Below, piece by piece: positions 29,483 to 40,024 of a stretch of DNA of 54,353 nucleotides; within the stretch, counting starts at the first letter, position 1, and every line of letters starts with the position of its first letter. A program made the position numbers and the translations under genes. Below the pieces are notes generated by a model. That model was not told the DNA's origin, did not search any database, and saw nothing but the letters and a program-made list of their open reading frames with translations. Origin of the DNA: Candidatus Epulonipiscium sp. (GTDB lineage: Bacteria; Bacillota; Clostridia; Lachnospirales; JAAYNZ01). The stretch lies in NCBI GenBank assembly GCA_012799415.1, contig JAAZLH010000117.1, positions 1 to 54,353 on the forward strand, given 5' to 3'.

Positions 29483-30178
29483 TTGCAGACAATTTATATT
29501 GTAGAGGATGATGACAGTATTAGAGAACTGGTTACGTACGCATTACAGAATAGTGGTTTTAAAGTTACTGAGTTAGTAGATGGGGATGATTTATTATCGC
29601 TTTGTCAAGAAAATCAGCCAGATTTACTATTGCTGGATATTATGTTGCCACATGAAGATGGTATTAGCCTTTTGAAACAATTGAAAGAGCATAAGGGAAC
29701 AATGAACATGCCCATAATTATGTTAACGGCAAAAAGCACAGAACTAGATAAAGTGAAAGGTCTTGATTTAGGAGCAGATGATTATATTACAAAGCCTTTT
29801 TCTGTGATGGAACTCATATCAAGGGTTAAAGCAGTGCTACGGCGTAGTGAAATGCAAAAACCAATTGCCCAGCTTAAAGTGGGGAATATTTGCCTTGATA
29901 AAGAAAAGCGTATTGTCTTAGCAGGAGATACGGAAGTTGAACTAACTTATAAGGAGTTTGAACTTTTAGCTTATTTAATGAGCTATCCACAGATTGTTTT
30001 AAGCAGGGCTCAAATATTAAATGCCTTATGGGGCTATGAATTTGAAGGAGAAAGTAGAACGGTAGACATGCATATTAAAGCATTACGTCAAAAGTTGCAA
30101 GACTGCGGATCCTATATTCAAACCATCCGAAACGTTGGTTATGTTATGAAACCTCCAGACAAAGAAGGTGAAGAGTAA
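29483..30178 (+). CDS. phoP: OmpR/PhoB-family response regulator
   Basis: IYIVEDDDSIRELV; LLLDIMLPHEDG; GADDYITKPFSVMEL; winged-helix C-terminus; operon with pst. Confidence 0.9.
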   Translation: MQTIYIVEDDDSIRELVTYALQNSGFKVTELVDGDDLLSLCQENQPDLLLLDIMLPHEDGISLLKQLKEHKGTMNMPIIMLTAKSTELDKVKGLDLGADDYITKPFSVMELISRVKAVLRRSEMQKPIAQLKVGNICLDKEKRIVLAGDTEVELTYKEFELLAYLMSYPQIVLSRAQILNALWGYEFEGESRTVDMHIKALRQKLQDCGSYIQTIRNVGYVMKPPDKEGEE

Positions 30179-31879
30179 ATGAAGAAAAAAATTTTTAGGA
30201 ATTTATTTTTAGTATCAATTTTTTCTATTATCACAGTAACAGGAATTTTAATAGTTGGAGGTTATACTCTTTTTAAAAAGACAGTCATTGGAAATATACA
30301 AAATGAAGCCAAAATCATAAGAAGTGGAATTGATGCTTATGGAGCCCAAGAATATTTATCGATTCTAAAATTTAATCAGCAAAACATGAGAATGACCATT
30401 ATAGAACCTGATGGAAAAGTTAGTTATGATTCAATGGCTGATGTAAATAATCTTGAAAATCATGGGGATCGACCTGAAGTAGTGGAGGCAAAAAATTATG
30501 GTACAGGCTTTTCAAAAAGGTACTCTAACACATTTTCGCGTAGGAATTATTATTATGCGATTCAACTAGATAACTTACAAATTCTTAGAATATCCACTCA
30601 AATTAGTAGCATTTATGGTGTTTTTATACAGATAATTCCTTATTTATTAGGAGTTATTATTTTAGTTTTAATTTGTAGCTCTATAATTGCCAGCCACTTG
30701 ACTCAGAGGTTGATGATACCAATAGAGAGTCTTACTTATGAATTAGATAATGAAATAGATACCAATGATTATGGGGAGTATGATGAATTGTTGCCCTTTG
30801 TTCAAAAGATCAATCGACAACAAAATGATATTAAAAAACAAATTGAAAAATTAGAAAAAGAGCGAGATACGATTCAATTGATTACAGAGAATATGAAAGA
30901 AGGATTAATTCTTTTAGATCAGGATCAAAAAATACTTGCTTTTAATCCTAGTGCAATATCTATATTAGAAATAAAGGAACAACAGCTTATAGGTAAAAAG
31001 CTAATTACTTTAACTCGTAATCACGAAATTAATCATTGTGCATCCTTAGCTCTTCAGAATCAGAATATAGATACGATCATTCAACAATCTGGACAATATT
31101 ATCATATTTATGGTTGTGGTGTAGAGCAAAGAAATCGTAATATGGGGGCTATGCTTTTACTAGTCGATGTTACAGCAAATGAAATGGCTCAAAAAATGCG
31201 TAAAGAATTTACGGCTAATGTTTCCCATGAGCTTAGGACTCCTATTACTTCTATTTCAGGGTATGCAGAAATGATGGCAGCGGGTATGGTGGCGTCAACA
31301 GATATCCAAAAGTTTGCTTCTAAAATATATAAAGAAGCTGTACGTATGATTGGTTTAATAGAGAATATTATCATTTTATCTAAATTGGATGAACAAATTC
31401 CGCTGAGCGAACAAGAAGAAATAGATCTTATTTGTATGGTAAATAATGTGATAGACAGATTGCAACAAAAAGCGGATGAGAAACAAATTAAAATAGAAGT
31501 AGTAGGAACGCCTATTCTATTTCCTACAGTTTCCACTATGATGGAGGAAATAGTATATAATCTGGTTGATAATGCAATTAAATACAACCGGGTAGGAGGA
31601 GGTATTATTATATCTATATGTCAGAAGGAAGAAACGATAGAAATCAAGGTAGCAGATAATGGAATAGGAATCTCTAAAAATGAACAAAGTAGGATTTTTG
31701 AACGTTTTTATCGAGTGGATAAATCAAGATCTAATAAAATTGTAGGCACCGGATTAGGGCTCTCTATTGTAAAGCACATGGTGGCCCAACTTGGAGGAAA
31801 AATTTCACTTAAAAGTGCAGCAGGAGTAGGTACTAGTATCACTTTATCATTTCCATTAAGGGATGATAAATATAGATAA
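30179..31879 (+). CDS. phoR: Sensor histidine kinase (PhoR-like)
   Basis: TM region, PAS-like region, FTANVSHELRTPITSISGYAE, VADNGIGISKNEQSRIFERFYRVDKSR, GTGLGLSIVKH. Confidence 0.9.
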   Translation: MKKKIFRNLFLVSIFSIITVTGILIVGGYTLFKKTVIGNIQNEAKIIRSGIDAYGAQEYLSILKFNQQNMRMTIIEPDGKVSYDSMADVNNLENHGDRPEVVEAKNYGTGFSKRYSNTFSRRNYYYAIQLDNLQILRISTQISSIYGVFIQIIPYLLGVIILVLICSSIIASHLTQRLMIPIESLTYELDNEIDTNDYGEYDELLPFVQKINRQQNDIKKQIEKLEKERDTIQLITENMKEGLILLDQDQKILAFNPSAISILEIKEQQLIGKKLITLTRNHEINHCASLALQNQNIDTIIQQSGQYYHIYGCGVEQRNRNMGAMLLLVDVTANEMAQKMRKEFTANVSHELRTPITSISGYAEMMAAGMVASTDIQKFASKIYKEAVRMIGLIENIIILSKLDEQIPLSEQEEIDLICMVNNVIDRLQQKADEKQIKIEVVGTPILFPTVSTMMEEIVYNLVDNAIKYNRVGGGIIISICQKEETIEIKVADNGIGISKNEQSRIFERFYRVDKSRSNKIVGTGLGLSIVKHMVAQLGGKISLKSAAGVGTSITLSFPLRDDKYR

Positions 31880-31920
31880 AGGGTAGATTATATCAAACAA
31901 TATAATCTACCCTTTATTTT
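31878..31920. terminator. Rho-independent terminator, 15-bp stem
   Basis: aaagggtagattata-tcaaacaa-tataatctaccctttatttt. Confidence 0.85.
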
Positions 31921-31941
31921 GAACTAGGAAAGTTCGTCTTG
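31921..31941 (+). repeat. Dispersed intergenic repeat, copy 4 (5' fragment)
   Basis: GAACTAGGAAAGTTCGTCTTG, near-identical to the 5' 21 nt of copy 1. Confidence 0.75.
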
Positions 31942-31971
31942 ATTCCTACCCTTTGTTTGTAACTATAGTAT

Positions 31972-33315
31972 TTAAGTGGTTTCTGGATTTAATCTTCTTA
32001 GATTCCTAATTAAAGCGTAGGCTGTAATAGCAACCGAAACAGCATCAGAAACAGGGGTTGCAAGCCAAACACCAGTTAATCCAAAAAAATGGGGAAGAAT
32101 TAAAATCATTGGGATTAAAATAAAAACCTGCCGAAGTAAACTGAGGACAACTGCAATTTTAGCTCGTCCAATGGCTTGAAAGTAATTAGAACTAATAATT
32201 TGAGCACCAACAACAGGTAATAGCAACTGGAAATATCTTAGTCCAGAAATTCCAATGTCTATGAAATCCGCATTATCAGTAAAAATTAGTAAGATAGCCT
32301 TAGGAAATAACTGAATTACTAGAAAACCAATAGTAGAAAAGGCAGTGGCAGTAATTAAAGCTAATTTCAAGGCCTGTTTAACACGGTGATATTGCTTGGC
32401 TCCATAGTTAAATCCAATGATAGGCTGTACTCCCTGATTGATTCCGAATATGGGCATTAAGAAAATCATAGATACGCTCATAATGACCCCCATGGCACCA
32501 ATCGCTAAATCACCACTATAAACCTTTAAAGATTGATTAAAAAGTGTATTTACTAAGCTTGCAGCCATTTGTACAGCAAAAGGAGCCATTCCAATTGAAA
32601 AAATGTCTAAAATGACTTCGCTAGATAAAGTCATATAGCGAAGCTTTAACTTTAACAAACTACGTGAACTTGTAAAATAATACAACACATAGATCATATT
32701 AGCAAATTGTGCAATAATGGTAGCATAAGCTGCTCCTTTAATTCCCATGTTAAAAACAAAAATAAAGATAGGATCTAAAACTGTATTTAATATAGCACCT
32801 AGCAACATGGTGACCATAGCTGCTTTAGGATTTCCTTCTGCTCGAATGATATTATTAAGTCCAAATCCTATGGTATTACCTAATGCTCCCCAGAGGATAA
32901 TGGTAATGTAGTCTTTTGCGTACTCAAAGGTATCATCACTAGCTCCAAATAGACGAAGGAGAGGATCGCGAAAATAAAGCATAAATCCTGAGATGATGAC
33001 AGTAACAACAATTAGTAAGATAAAGGCATGTCCTAAAATATGGTTGGCATCTTCTTGACGTTCTTCTCCCAATCGAATAGAGATAAGTGAAGTAGCTCCG
33101 ATACCAACAAGCATACTAAAAGCCATCAAAATTGTCATAAAGGGAAAAGCAACACCAATACCTGTAATAGCTAAAGGACCAACACCCCAACCAATAAAAA
33201 TTCTATCTACAATATTGTATAATGCATTTACTAACATGCCTACAATGGCAGGAAGTGAAAATTTAAAGAGTAATTTTCCAATATTTTCGTTTTTCAACTG
33301 CTCTTGTTTATCCAT
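31972..33315 (-). CDS. MATE-family efflux transporter
   Basis: LFKFSLPAIVGMLVNALYNIVDRIFIGWGVGPLAITGIGVAFP; multi-TM. Confidence 0.92.
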   Translation of the reverse strand: MDKQEQLKNENIGKLLFKFSLPAIVGMLVNALYNIVDRIFIGWGVGPLAITGIGVAFPFMTILMAFSMLVGIGATSLISIRLGEERQEDANHILGHAFILLIVVTVIISGFMLYFRDPLLRLFGASDDTFEYAKDYITIILWGALGNTIGFGLNNIIRAEGNPKAAMVTMLLGAILNTVLDPIFIFVFNMGIKGAAYATIIAQFANMIYVLYYFTSSRSLLKLKLRYMTLSSEVILDIFSIGMAPFAVQMAASLVNTLFNQSLKVYSGDLAIGAMGVIMSVSMIFLMPIFGINQGVQPIIGFNYGAKQYHRVKQALKLALITATAFSTIGFLVIQLFPKAILLIFTDNADFIDIGISGLRYFQLLLPVVGAQIISSNYFQAIGRAKIAVVLSLLRQVFILIPMILILPHFFGLTGVWLATPVSDAVSVAITAYALIRNLRRLNPETT

Positions 33316-33434
33316 ATAATACCTCGCTTTCTTATTATTCATCTGACAGATTACAATTAACTAAAATAGGTTCAATGGGGAAAATGCAGTTATTCTATTA
33401 TACAGAGATGGTTCAATGAAATCAACCCTTAATT

Positions 33435-33504
33435 CAAATTAGAAAAATTCGTTTTACTTACAAAGAGCCAAAAATTTTAGTTCACTTAAAAATCTGCACT
33501 TTTA
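33435..33504 (+). repeat. Dispersed intergenic repeat, copy 5 (diverged)
   Basis: caaattagaaaaattcgttttacttacaaagagccaaaaattttagttcacttaaaaatctgcacttttac aligns along copies 1/6/7. Confidence 0.7.
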
Positions 33505-33573
33505 CAATTCCTACAATGATTCATATTTTTTGCACAAGTTTAATACCTACAGATGAATGAAAAATAAAAAAAC

Positions 33574-33602
33574 TTGTCAATTAACAAAAAATCATATATT
33601 AT
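33574..33602 (+). promoter_or_regulatory. Candidate sigma-A promoter for the met genes
   Basis: TTGTCA-17 nt-TATTAT. Confidence 0.65.
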
Positions 33603-33662
33603 CTGTATAAAGTGAAAGAAGGCCTTTTGTTGTTGAAGGAGGCCAAAGGAAGGAGACTAAAA

Positions 33663-35459
33663 ATGACAAATAAATTACAAATCTATTTAAAAGATAATAT
33701 AATTATTACTGATGGAGCTATGGGGACATACTATGCCCAATTAACGGGACAAAATAGTACGCTGTCAGAATGGGGAAATAAATATGAACCAGTTTTAATT
33801 GAAAAAATACATAGAGAATATATTGAAGCAGGAGCTAAGCTGATTCGAACTAATACTTTTTCTGTTAACCAAGACACAATGAAAATTTCTAGTATAGAAG
33901 TAAAAGAAATGATTGAAAAGGGATATGAAATTGCAAAAAAAGCAGTAGGTAGAAAAGATATTTTTATTGCAGCGAGCATTGGACCAATTCCAGAAGTTAC
34001 TCTAGATGGAAACCAAAAAACAGTCGAAGAACTCATTCAAGAATATAAAGAAATTATTGATACATTTTTATCAGTAGGTGCCACTATTTTTTTATTTGAA
34101 ACTTTTAGTCATACAGAGCCTTTGGATATCTTAGTTAAATATATCAAAGCCAAGAACCCAGCTATATTTATTTGGACTCAATTTGCGGTGACCATAACAG
34201 GTTACACCCGGAAAGGGTGGAATATTAAAAAAATAATCACAGAAATTAAAAAAATAACAGGGATAGATGCCTATGGATTTAACTGTGGAGTTGGACCAAC
34301 CCATTTACATCAATTTATTCGTCAACTAAATATAGAGCAGGAATTTGTATCTGCTTTACCTAATGCAGGATATCCAGAAGTTATCCATGAAAGAACAATA
34401 TATACGCAAAACCCCAATTATTTTGCTAATCGAATGAAAGAAATAAAAAATTTAGGTGTTAAAATTATTGGTGGATGCTGCGGTACGACTCCCTTACATA
34501 TCCAAAATGTAGCAGAAAAAATCCAGAGCATAGATGGTATGAACCAGCCAAAGGATCTTAAGGCAATAAAAGAGACTTCCATTGAAACATCTATCGTAAC
34601 AAATAAATTTAAGGAAAAGCTTGAGAAAGGAAAATTTGTTATTGCCGTTGAACTAGATCCACCTTTTGGAACTAAAGTTAACAAAATAATACAGGGAGCG
34701 GCAGAATTAAAAAAAGCAGGTGTAGATGTAATCACAGTAGCAGATTCTCCTTTAGGACGTCCAAGAATGGACTCTATACTAGTTGCGACTAAAATTACAA
34801 GAGAAGTAGGCATAGAGACAATTCCTCATTTATGCTGTAGAGATAAAAATATTATTGGATTAAAAGGTCAAATACTAGGTGCCTATATTGAAGGGATTCG
34901 AAATCTTCTTATTGTTACCGGCGATCCTATTCCTAGCGCGGAACGAAATGAAATTAAATCTGTATTTAATCTAAATTCTTTTCAGTTATTAAACTTAATT
35001 TCTCAAATGAATGAGGAGCATTTTATAAGAGAACCGTATCATTTAGGTGGGGCTTTTAATTTAAATGTTTTAAAGAAGGATCAAGAGCGAGAAAGAATGG
35101 AAAGAAAGATGAAAGAGGGAGCTAGTTTTTTCATGACTCAACCTATTTTTGATGATGAGATCATTGAATATTTGAAAAAAATACAGGATAGAAAGAAAGG
35201 TAAAATATTAGGTGGAATTATGCCACTAGTAAGTTATCGGAATGCTCAATTTTTGGATAATGAAATCCCAGGTATTCAAATTCCTGAAAATATTATTAAT
35301 CGCTTTCATGATGATATGACTCGGGAAGAGGCAGAAAACCTTGGAATTGAAATTGCTGTAGAAATGGGGAAAAAATTAAGGCCTTGGGTAGATGGGTTTT
35401 ATTTTATCACCCCTTTTCAAAGAGTGTCTATGATAAGGAAAATAATAGAACAGTTATGA
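33663..35459 (+). CDS. Bifunctional homocysteine S-methyltransferase / methylenetetrahydrofolate reductase
   Basis: IITDGAMGTYYAQL ... GGCCGTTPLHI (Hcy-MT) then VIAVELDPPFGTKVNKI... FMTQPIFDDE (MetF). Confidence 0.92.
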   Translation: MTNKLQIYLKDNIIITDGAMGTYYAQLTGQNSTLSEWGNKYEPVLIEKIHREYIEAGAKLIRTNTFSVNQDTMKISSIEVKEMIEKGYEIAKKAVGRKDIFIAASIGPIPEVTLDGNQKTVEELIQEYKEIIDTFLSVGATIFLFETFSHTEPLDILVKYIKAKNPAIFIWTQFAVTITGYTRKGWNIKKIITEIKKITGIDAYGFNCGVGPTHLHQFIRQLNIEQEFVSALPNAGYPEVIHERTIYTQNPNYFANRMKEIKNLGVKIIGGCCGTTPLHIQNVAEKIQSIDGMNQPKDLKAIKETSIETSIVTNKFKEKLEKGKFVIAVELDPPFGTKVNKIIQGAAELKKAGVDVITVADSPLGRPRMDSILVATKITREVGIETIPHLCCRDKNIIGLKGQILGAYIEGIRNLLIVTGDPIPSAERNEIKSVFNLNSFQLLNLISQMNEEHFIREPYHLGGAFNLNVLKKDQERERMERKMKEGASFFMTQPIFDDEIIEYLKKIQDRKKGKILGGIMPLVSYRNAQFLDNEIPGIQIPENIINRFHDDMTREEAENLGIEIAVEMGKKLRPWVDGFYFITPFQRVSMIRKIIEQL

Positions 35460-35475
35460 AGGGGATGAAGAGATC

Positions 35476-37905
35476 ATGATTATGAAAAAAGAAGAATTAA
35501 AGCAAATATTAGAAGATCAAGTTTTTATTTTAGATGGGGCAACAGGAACGGAGTTACAAAGATATGGGATGCCGGAAGGGGTCTGCCCTGAACAATGGGT
35601 ACTTCAAAATCCAGAAATTTTTATTGATATTCAGAAAAAATATATAGAATCAGGAACACAAGGGCTTTATACTTGCACTTTTGGTGCCAACCGAATCAAG
35701 TTACAGCAATTTGGTTTGGAGCGCGATGTGGTGTCTATGAATCGTATTCTAGCACAACTATCTAGACAAGCAGCAGGTTCTAAGGGTTGGGTTATTGGTG
35801 ACCTAGCACCTACAGGAGTTTATATAGAACCTATTGGAGAATATAGCTTTGAGGAAATAGTAGACGTTTATAAGGAACAAGTGAAGGGGTTACTGCAAGG
35901 CGGTGTGGATGCCTTTGTCATTGAAACAATGATGAATATTCAGGAAGCTAGGGCTGCTTTACTTGCGGTAAAAGAAAGTTGTGATTTGCCAGTGTGGGTC
36001 AGCATGACTTTCGAAGAAAATGAAAAAACTTTAACTGGCACAGATCCTGTTACTGCATTGATTACTTTACAAAACTTAGGTGCAGATGCAGTGGGATGCA
36101 ATTGTTCTACGGGGCCTAAAGAAATGATTTCCCTAATAAAGCAAATGAAACCTTATGCAACAGTTCCGTTGTTAGCCAAACCCAATGCAGGATTACCAAG
36201 GTTTATTGATGGACAAACTGTTTTCTCCATGAAACAAGAGGAGTTTGCCCAGTGTGCTAGTCAATTGATTAAAGCAGGCGTTAATATTGTTGGAGGATGC
36301 TGTGGAACAACTCCATCCTATATTTCAATGATGAGTAGTAAATTAAAAACAAGTAAGCCTATACCACCAAAAACAAAACAGGGTTCTGTAATAACATCTG
36401 CTAGGGATACTTTATGGATTGGAAAGAATCAGCCTCTACAGGTGATTGGTGAACGAATTAATCCAACGGGTAAAAAGAAACTACAGGAACAATTGAGGCA
36501 AGGACAATTGGATCTTCTGCGAAAATTTGCTTTGGAACAAGTAGCACAAGGGGCAACCATTTTAGATGTAAATTTAGGAATGAGCAACATTGATGAGGTA
36601 GCGATGATGAAACAAGCTATTAATTTATTAGCTAATATAGTTCAGGTACCTCTATGCATTGACTCATCTAGCCCGGAAGTTATAGAGGCAGCCCTTCGTA
36701 TATATCCGGGGAGAGCATTACTTAATTCCATATCTCTGGAAACAGAAAAAATAGGCAAACTCTTACCTATTGCAGCAAAATATGGTGCCATGTTCATTTT
36801 GCTCCCTGTTAGTGATATAGGAATTCCTTCTACATGGGAAGAAAAGAAAAAGATTATTGAAGAAATTTACCAACGTGCAGAAGTTTATGGATACGAGAAG
36901 GAAGACTTCTTAATTGATGGACTGGTTATGGCTTTATCTGCCCATCCATCAGCGGCTATAGAGGTTTTTGAAACCATTGAATGGAGTCAAAAAGAATTTG
37001 GTTCTAATACAACCATAGGTTTATCTAATATTTCCTTTGGTTTACCAGAGCGGCAATGGATCAATACCGCATTTTTATGTATGGCTATGGAGAAGGGATT
37101 AACAACAGCTATTGCCAACCCAGCTAATGAAATTTTTATGAATCTAAAAAAGGCAGGAGAAGTACTTCTGGGGAAAGATGAAAATAGTAAAGGATATGTA
37201 AAATATTTTGGGAGTAAAGTAAAACAAGAAAGTCCTATCGTATTATCTACAGATAATGAAAAAGGAATTGGAGAGCAAATTTATCAAGGAGTATTGGAAG
37301 GGGAAAAGGATAGAATTATTTCACTTCTTGATAAGGCCATAAAAAAAGGAATGAAACCTAAAAATATTGTTGAAGAATATTTAATCCCTGGGATTACAAA
37401 AGTAGGAGAATTATTTGAAGAACAAATATATTTTCTTCCTCAGCTTATCATGAGTGGAGAAACGATGAAAGAGGCTTTCGCTTATTTAGAACCTTTGCTA
37501 CAAGAAGATTCAGTAGAAGGATATGAGAAGCCGAAAGTGATTCTCGCCACCGTTCAAGGGGATATTCATGATATTGGAAAGAATATTGTGGGTCTAATGC
37601 TACAAAATCATGGCTTTGATGTTATTGATCTTGGGAAAGATGTGAAAGATGACGTGATTTTAAATAGCTTAAAGGAAACGAAGGCACCCCTCCTTGGATT
37701 ATCTGCTTTAATGACTACTACCATGGTACACATGGAAACTGTCATTGATAAAATTAAAGAAGAAAACATCAATTGTAAAGTCATGGTTGGTGGTGCTGTT
37801 GTTACAGAAGCATATGCACAATCCATTGGTGCAGATGGATATTCTAAAGACGCTAATGATGCAGTCAGGTTAGCAAAAAGGTTAGTGGGGATGGATCAGT
37901 CCTAG
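35476..37905 (+). CDS. metH: Methionine synthase-like protein: Hcy-MT, pterin-binding and B12-binding domains, no C-terminal activation domain
   Basis: ILDGATGTELQRYGMPEG; VIGERINPTGKKKL; ATVQGDIHDIGKNIVGLMLQNHGFDVIDLG. Confidence 0.9.
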   Translation: MIMKKEELKQILEDQVFILDGATGTELQRYGMPEGVCPEQWVLQNPEIFIDIQKKYIESGTQGLYTCTFGANRIKLQQFGLERDVVSMNRILAQLSRQAAGSKGWVIGDLAPTGVYIEPIGEYSFEEIVDVYKEQVKGLLQGGVDAFVIETMMNIQEARAALLAVKESCDLPVWVSMTFEENEKTLTGTDPVTALITLQNLGADAVGCNCSTGPKEMISLIKQMKPYATVPLLAKPNAGLPRFIDGQTVFSMKQEEFAQCASQLIKAGVNIVGGCCGTTPSYISMMSSKLKTSKPIPPKTKQGSVITSARDTLWIGKNQPLQVIGERINPTGKKKLQEQLRQGQLDLLRKFALEQVAQGATILDVNLGMSNIDEVAMMKQAINLLANIVQVPLCIDSSSPEVIEAALRIYPGRALLNSISLETEKIGKLLPIAAKYGAMFILLPVSDIGIPSTWEEKKKIIEEIYQRAEVYGYEKEDFLIDGLVMALSAHPSAAIEVFETIEWSQKEFGSNTTIGLSNISFGLPERQWINTAFLCMAMEKGLTTAIANPANEIFMNLKKAGEVLLGKDENSKGYVKYFGSKVKQESPIVLSTDNEKGIGEQIYQGVLEGEKDRIISLLDKAIKKGMKPKNIVEEYLIPGITKVGELFEEQIYFLPQLIMSGETMKEAFAYLEPLLQEDSVEGYEKPKVILATVQGDIHDIGKNIVGLMLQNHGFDVIDLGKDVKDDVILNSLKETKAPLLGLSALMTTTMVHMETVIDKIKEENINCKVMVGGAVVTEAYAQSIGADGYSKDANDAVRLAKRLVGMDQS

Positions 37906-37975
37906 CTCAGGAGAAAGCACCTTTTTATCTATATTGCATATCATAAGGTATAAATAGAGAGCTAGTATGATCGTC

Positions 37976-38017
37976 AATTCTGATCTATCCCTTTGTATCG
38001 CGGGATCAGAATTTTTA
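37976..38017 (+). terminator. Terminator-like hairpin after metH (first of two)
   Basis: aattctgatc ... gatcagaatttttat. Confidence 0.7.
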
Positions 38018-38023
38018 TATAAA

Positions 38024-38059
38024 GCAGGAAGTTATTAATGACTTCCTGCCTTTTATTTT
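38024..38059 (+). terminator. Rho-independent terminator (second of two)
   Basis: gcaggaagt-tattaatg-acttcctgc-cttttatttt. Confidence 0.8.
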
Positions 38060-38143
38060 GAACTAGAAAAGTTCACCTTGCTTGCAAGGTGCCAAGTCTT
38101 CTTAGTTCATTTAAAAAACGTGTTTTTTGCACTTTTTATTTTC
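38060..38143 (+). repeat. Dispersed intergenic repeat, copy 6 (full length)
   Basis: gaactagaaaagttcaccttgcttgcaaggtgccaagtcttcttagttcatttaaaaaacgtgttttttgcactttttattttc. Confidence 0.85.
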
Positions 38144-38190
38144 TTAAATCAGAATAAGGTAAAAACTAGATTTAAGAAGTGATTTTAGTA

Positions 38191-38478
38191 TTACATAATA
38201 GTAGAAATATTAGTCACTTCTACTCGATCATCCCCATCAATAAAATTGATAACTTTATCCATTATTTGATCACAGTGTGCAGCTGCATTGCTTACGCAAG
38301 CAATAGCAATGGTAGCTTTATTCCAGAGGCTTAGATTATCTGTTTCGCAGATGCTTACATTAAATCTGTTTTTAATCTTTTCAATTAAACTTCGAACAAC
38401 ACTTCTTTTGTCCTTTAAAGAATAGGCATTAAAAATAAATAACTGAACTTCAATGGCTTTAATAATCAATTCAAACAC
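38191..38478 (-). CDS. DUF503 family protein (YlxP-like)
   Basis: AYSLKDKRSVVRSLIEKIKNRFNVSICETDNLSLWNKATIAIACVSN. Confidence 0.87.
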   Translation of the reverse strand: MFELIIKAIEVQLFIFNAYSLKDKRSVVRSLIEKIKNRFNVSICETDNLSLWNKATIAIACVSNAAAHCDQIMDKVINFIDGDDRVEVTNISTIM

Positions 38479-38754
38479 CTCACCTTAAAGTTATAAATTA
38501 CCACCTTATGATTATATACTAGATATAGAGGGAATAAAAGAAAGATAAAATATTGAATAATTGTTATGTAAATTATTTTATTTTAGAAGCAAACATAAGG
38601 TTTAAACAAAAATGATATAAAAACAAGGGTGAAAAACATTATATTAACTAAAAATATAAAATGTTTTTTGAAAAAACAGGTAGACAGAGGGACAAATGTT
38701 TTATATAATGGAGGAAGTTAAGTGTATGTTGTGCAGTATTAACAAACAAGAGGG

Positions 38755-39906
38755 GTGAAAAGGGTGAAGGTTTTAATTGCTCCGGATTCATTCAAAGAGA
38801 GTTTATCAGCACAAGAATTTTGCGATGCGGCAGAAAGAGCTATTTTACGTATATATTCTAAAGCAGATATTATGAAGATTCCTATGGCTGATGGTGGGGA
38901 AGGGACAGTAGATGCATTGGTTCTAAATACAGGGGGTAAGATTTTATATCAAGAAGTTACAGGGCCATTAGGGAATAAGACAACAGCTTCTTTTGGGATA
39001 TTAGGAGATGGTATTACGGCGGTTATCGAAATGGCTACTGCTTCAGGATTACCACTGGTGCCGCTTAAAAAGAGAAATCCTATGCATACGACAACTTACG
39101 GAACGGGGGAATTGATTCGATCTGCTCTTGATCATGGGTGTACTCGATTGATTTTAGGAATTGGTGGCAGCGCTACTAATGATGGAGGTGCAGGTATGCT
39201 CCAAGCATTAGGATACGAACTATTAAATTCAAGAGGGGAACCTATTGTTTTTGGGGCACATGGATTGTTGGAACTTGAATACATAAATGGATATAATAAG
39301 GATAATAGACTTGAGGGTGTAGAAATTAAGGTGGCTTGTGATGTGGATAATCCCTTATATGGTCCTAAAGGAGCGGCCTATGTTTATGCCCCCCAAAAGG
39401 GTGCGACAGAAGATATGCTTCCTCTTTTAGATGAAGGACTTCGAAGGTTTGCTTACTTAATCCAAAAATTTTTAGGTAAAGACATTGCCCAAATTCCTGG
39501 AGCAGGGGCTGCTGGAGGATTGGGAGCCGGATTATTAGCCTTTCTAAATGGGCATTTAGAATCAGGTTTTACGATTATTCAAAAAGAAATTGGATTAGAG
39601 AAAATTTTTCATACTCATAGATTTGATTTGGTTATTACAGGAGAAGGTCAGATGAATTATCAAACGATGTATGGAAAATTACCTATAGGAATTGCAAAAT
39701 TAGCTAAAAGATATAACATACCAGTGATTGCTTTTGTAGGTAGTATTGGAGAAGGAGCGGAAGAGGTATATGAAGGAGGTATTGATAGCATACTCAGTAT
39801 TGCGGATGGACCTATGACTTTGGACTATGCTATGGCAAATGCATCTTTTCTTTTAGAAAAAGCAGTAGAACGATTGATGAGAGCCTTATTTGCATATTTT
39901 AAGTGA
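38755..39906 (+). CDS. Glycerate kinase (type 1)
   Basis: VLIAPDSFKESLSAQEFCDAAERA; MADGGEGTVDALV; GGSATNDGGAGMLQALG; start could be GTG at 38764. Confidence 0.93.
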   Translation: MKRVKVLIAPDSFKESLSAQEFCDAAERAILRIYSKADIMKIPMADGGEGTVDALVLNTGGKILYQEVTGPLGNKTTASFGILGDGITAVIEMATASGLPLVPLKKRNPMHTTTYGTGELIRSALDHGCTRLILGIGGSATNDGGAGMLQALGYELLNSRGEPIVFGAHGLLELEYINGYNKDNRLEGVEIKVACDVDNPLYGPKGAAYVYAPQKGATEDMLPLLDEGLRRFAYLIQKFLGKDIAQIPGAGAAGGLGAGLLAFLNGHLESGFTIIQKEIGLEKIFHTHRFDLVITGEGQMNYQTMYGKLPIGIAKLAKRYNIPVIAFVGSIGEGAEEVYEGGIDSILSIADGPMTLDYAMANASFLLEKAVERLMRALFAYFK

Positions 39907-40024
39907 AACTTAACTCGGTTGGAATTTTTCAGCGGAGTTTTAGTTAGAATTATTCAAGAGTTTTATATCTCAAATAAGGGGCATTGAACGCTTGAATAAA
40001 AATTATAATAAGGGGGAAATGATA

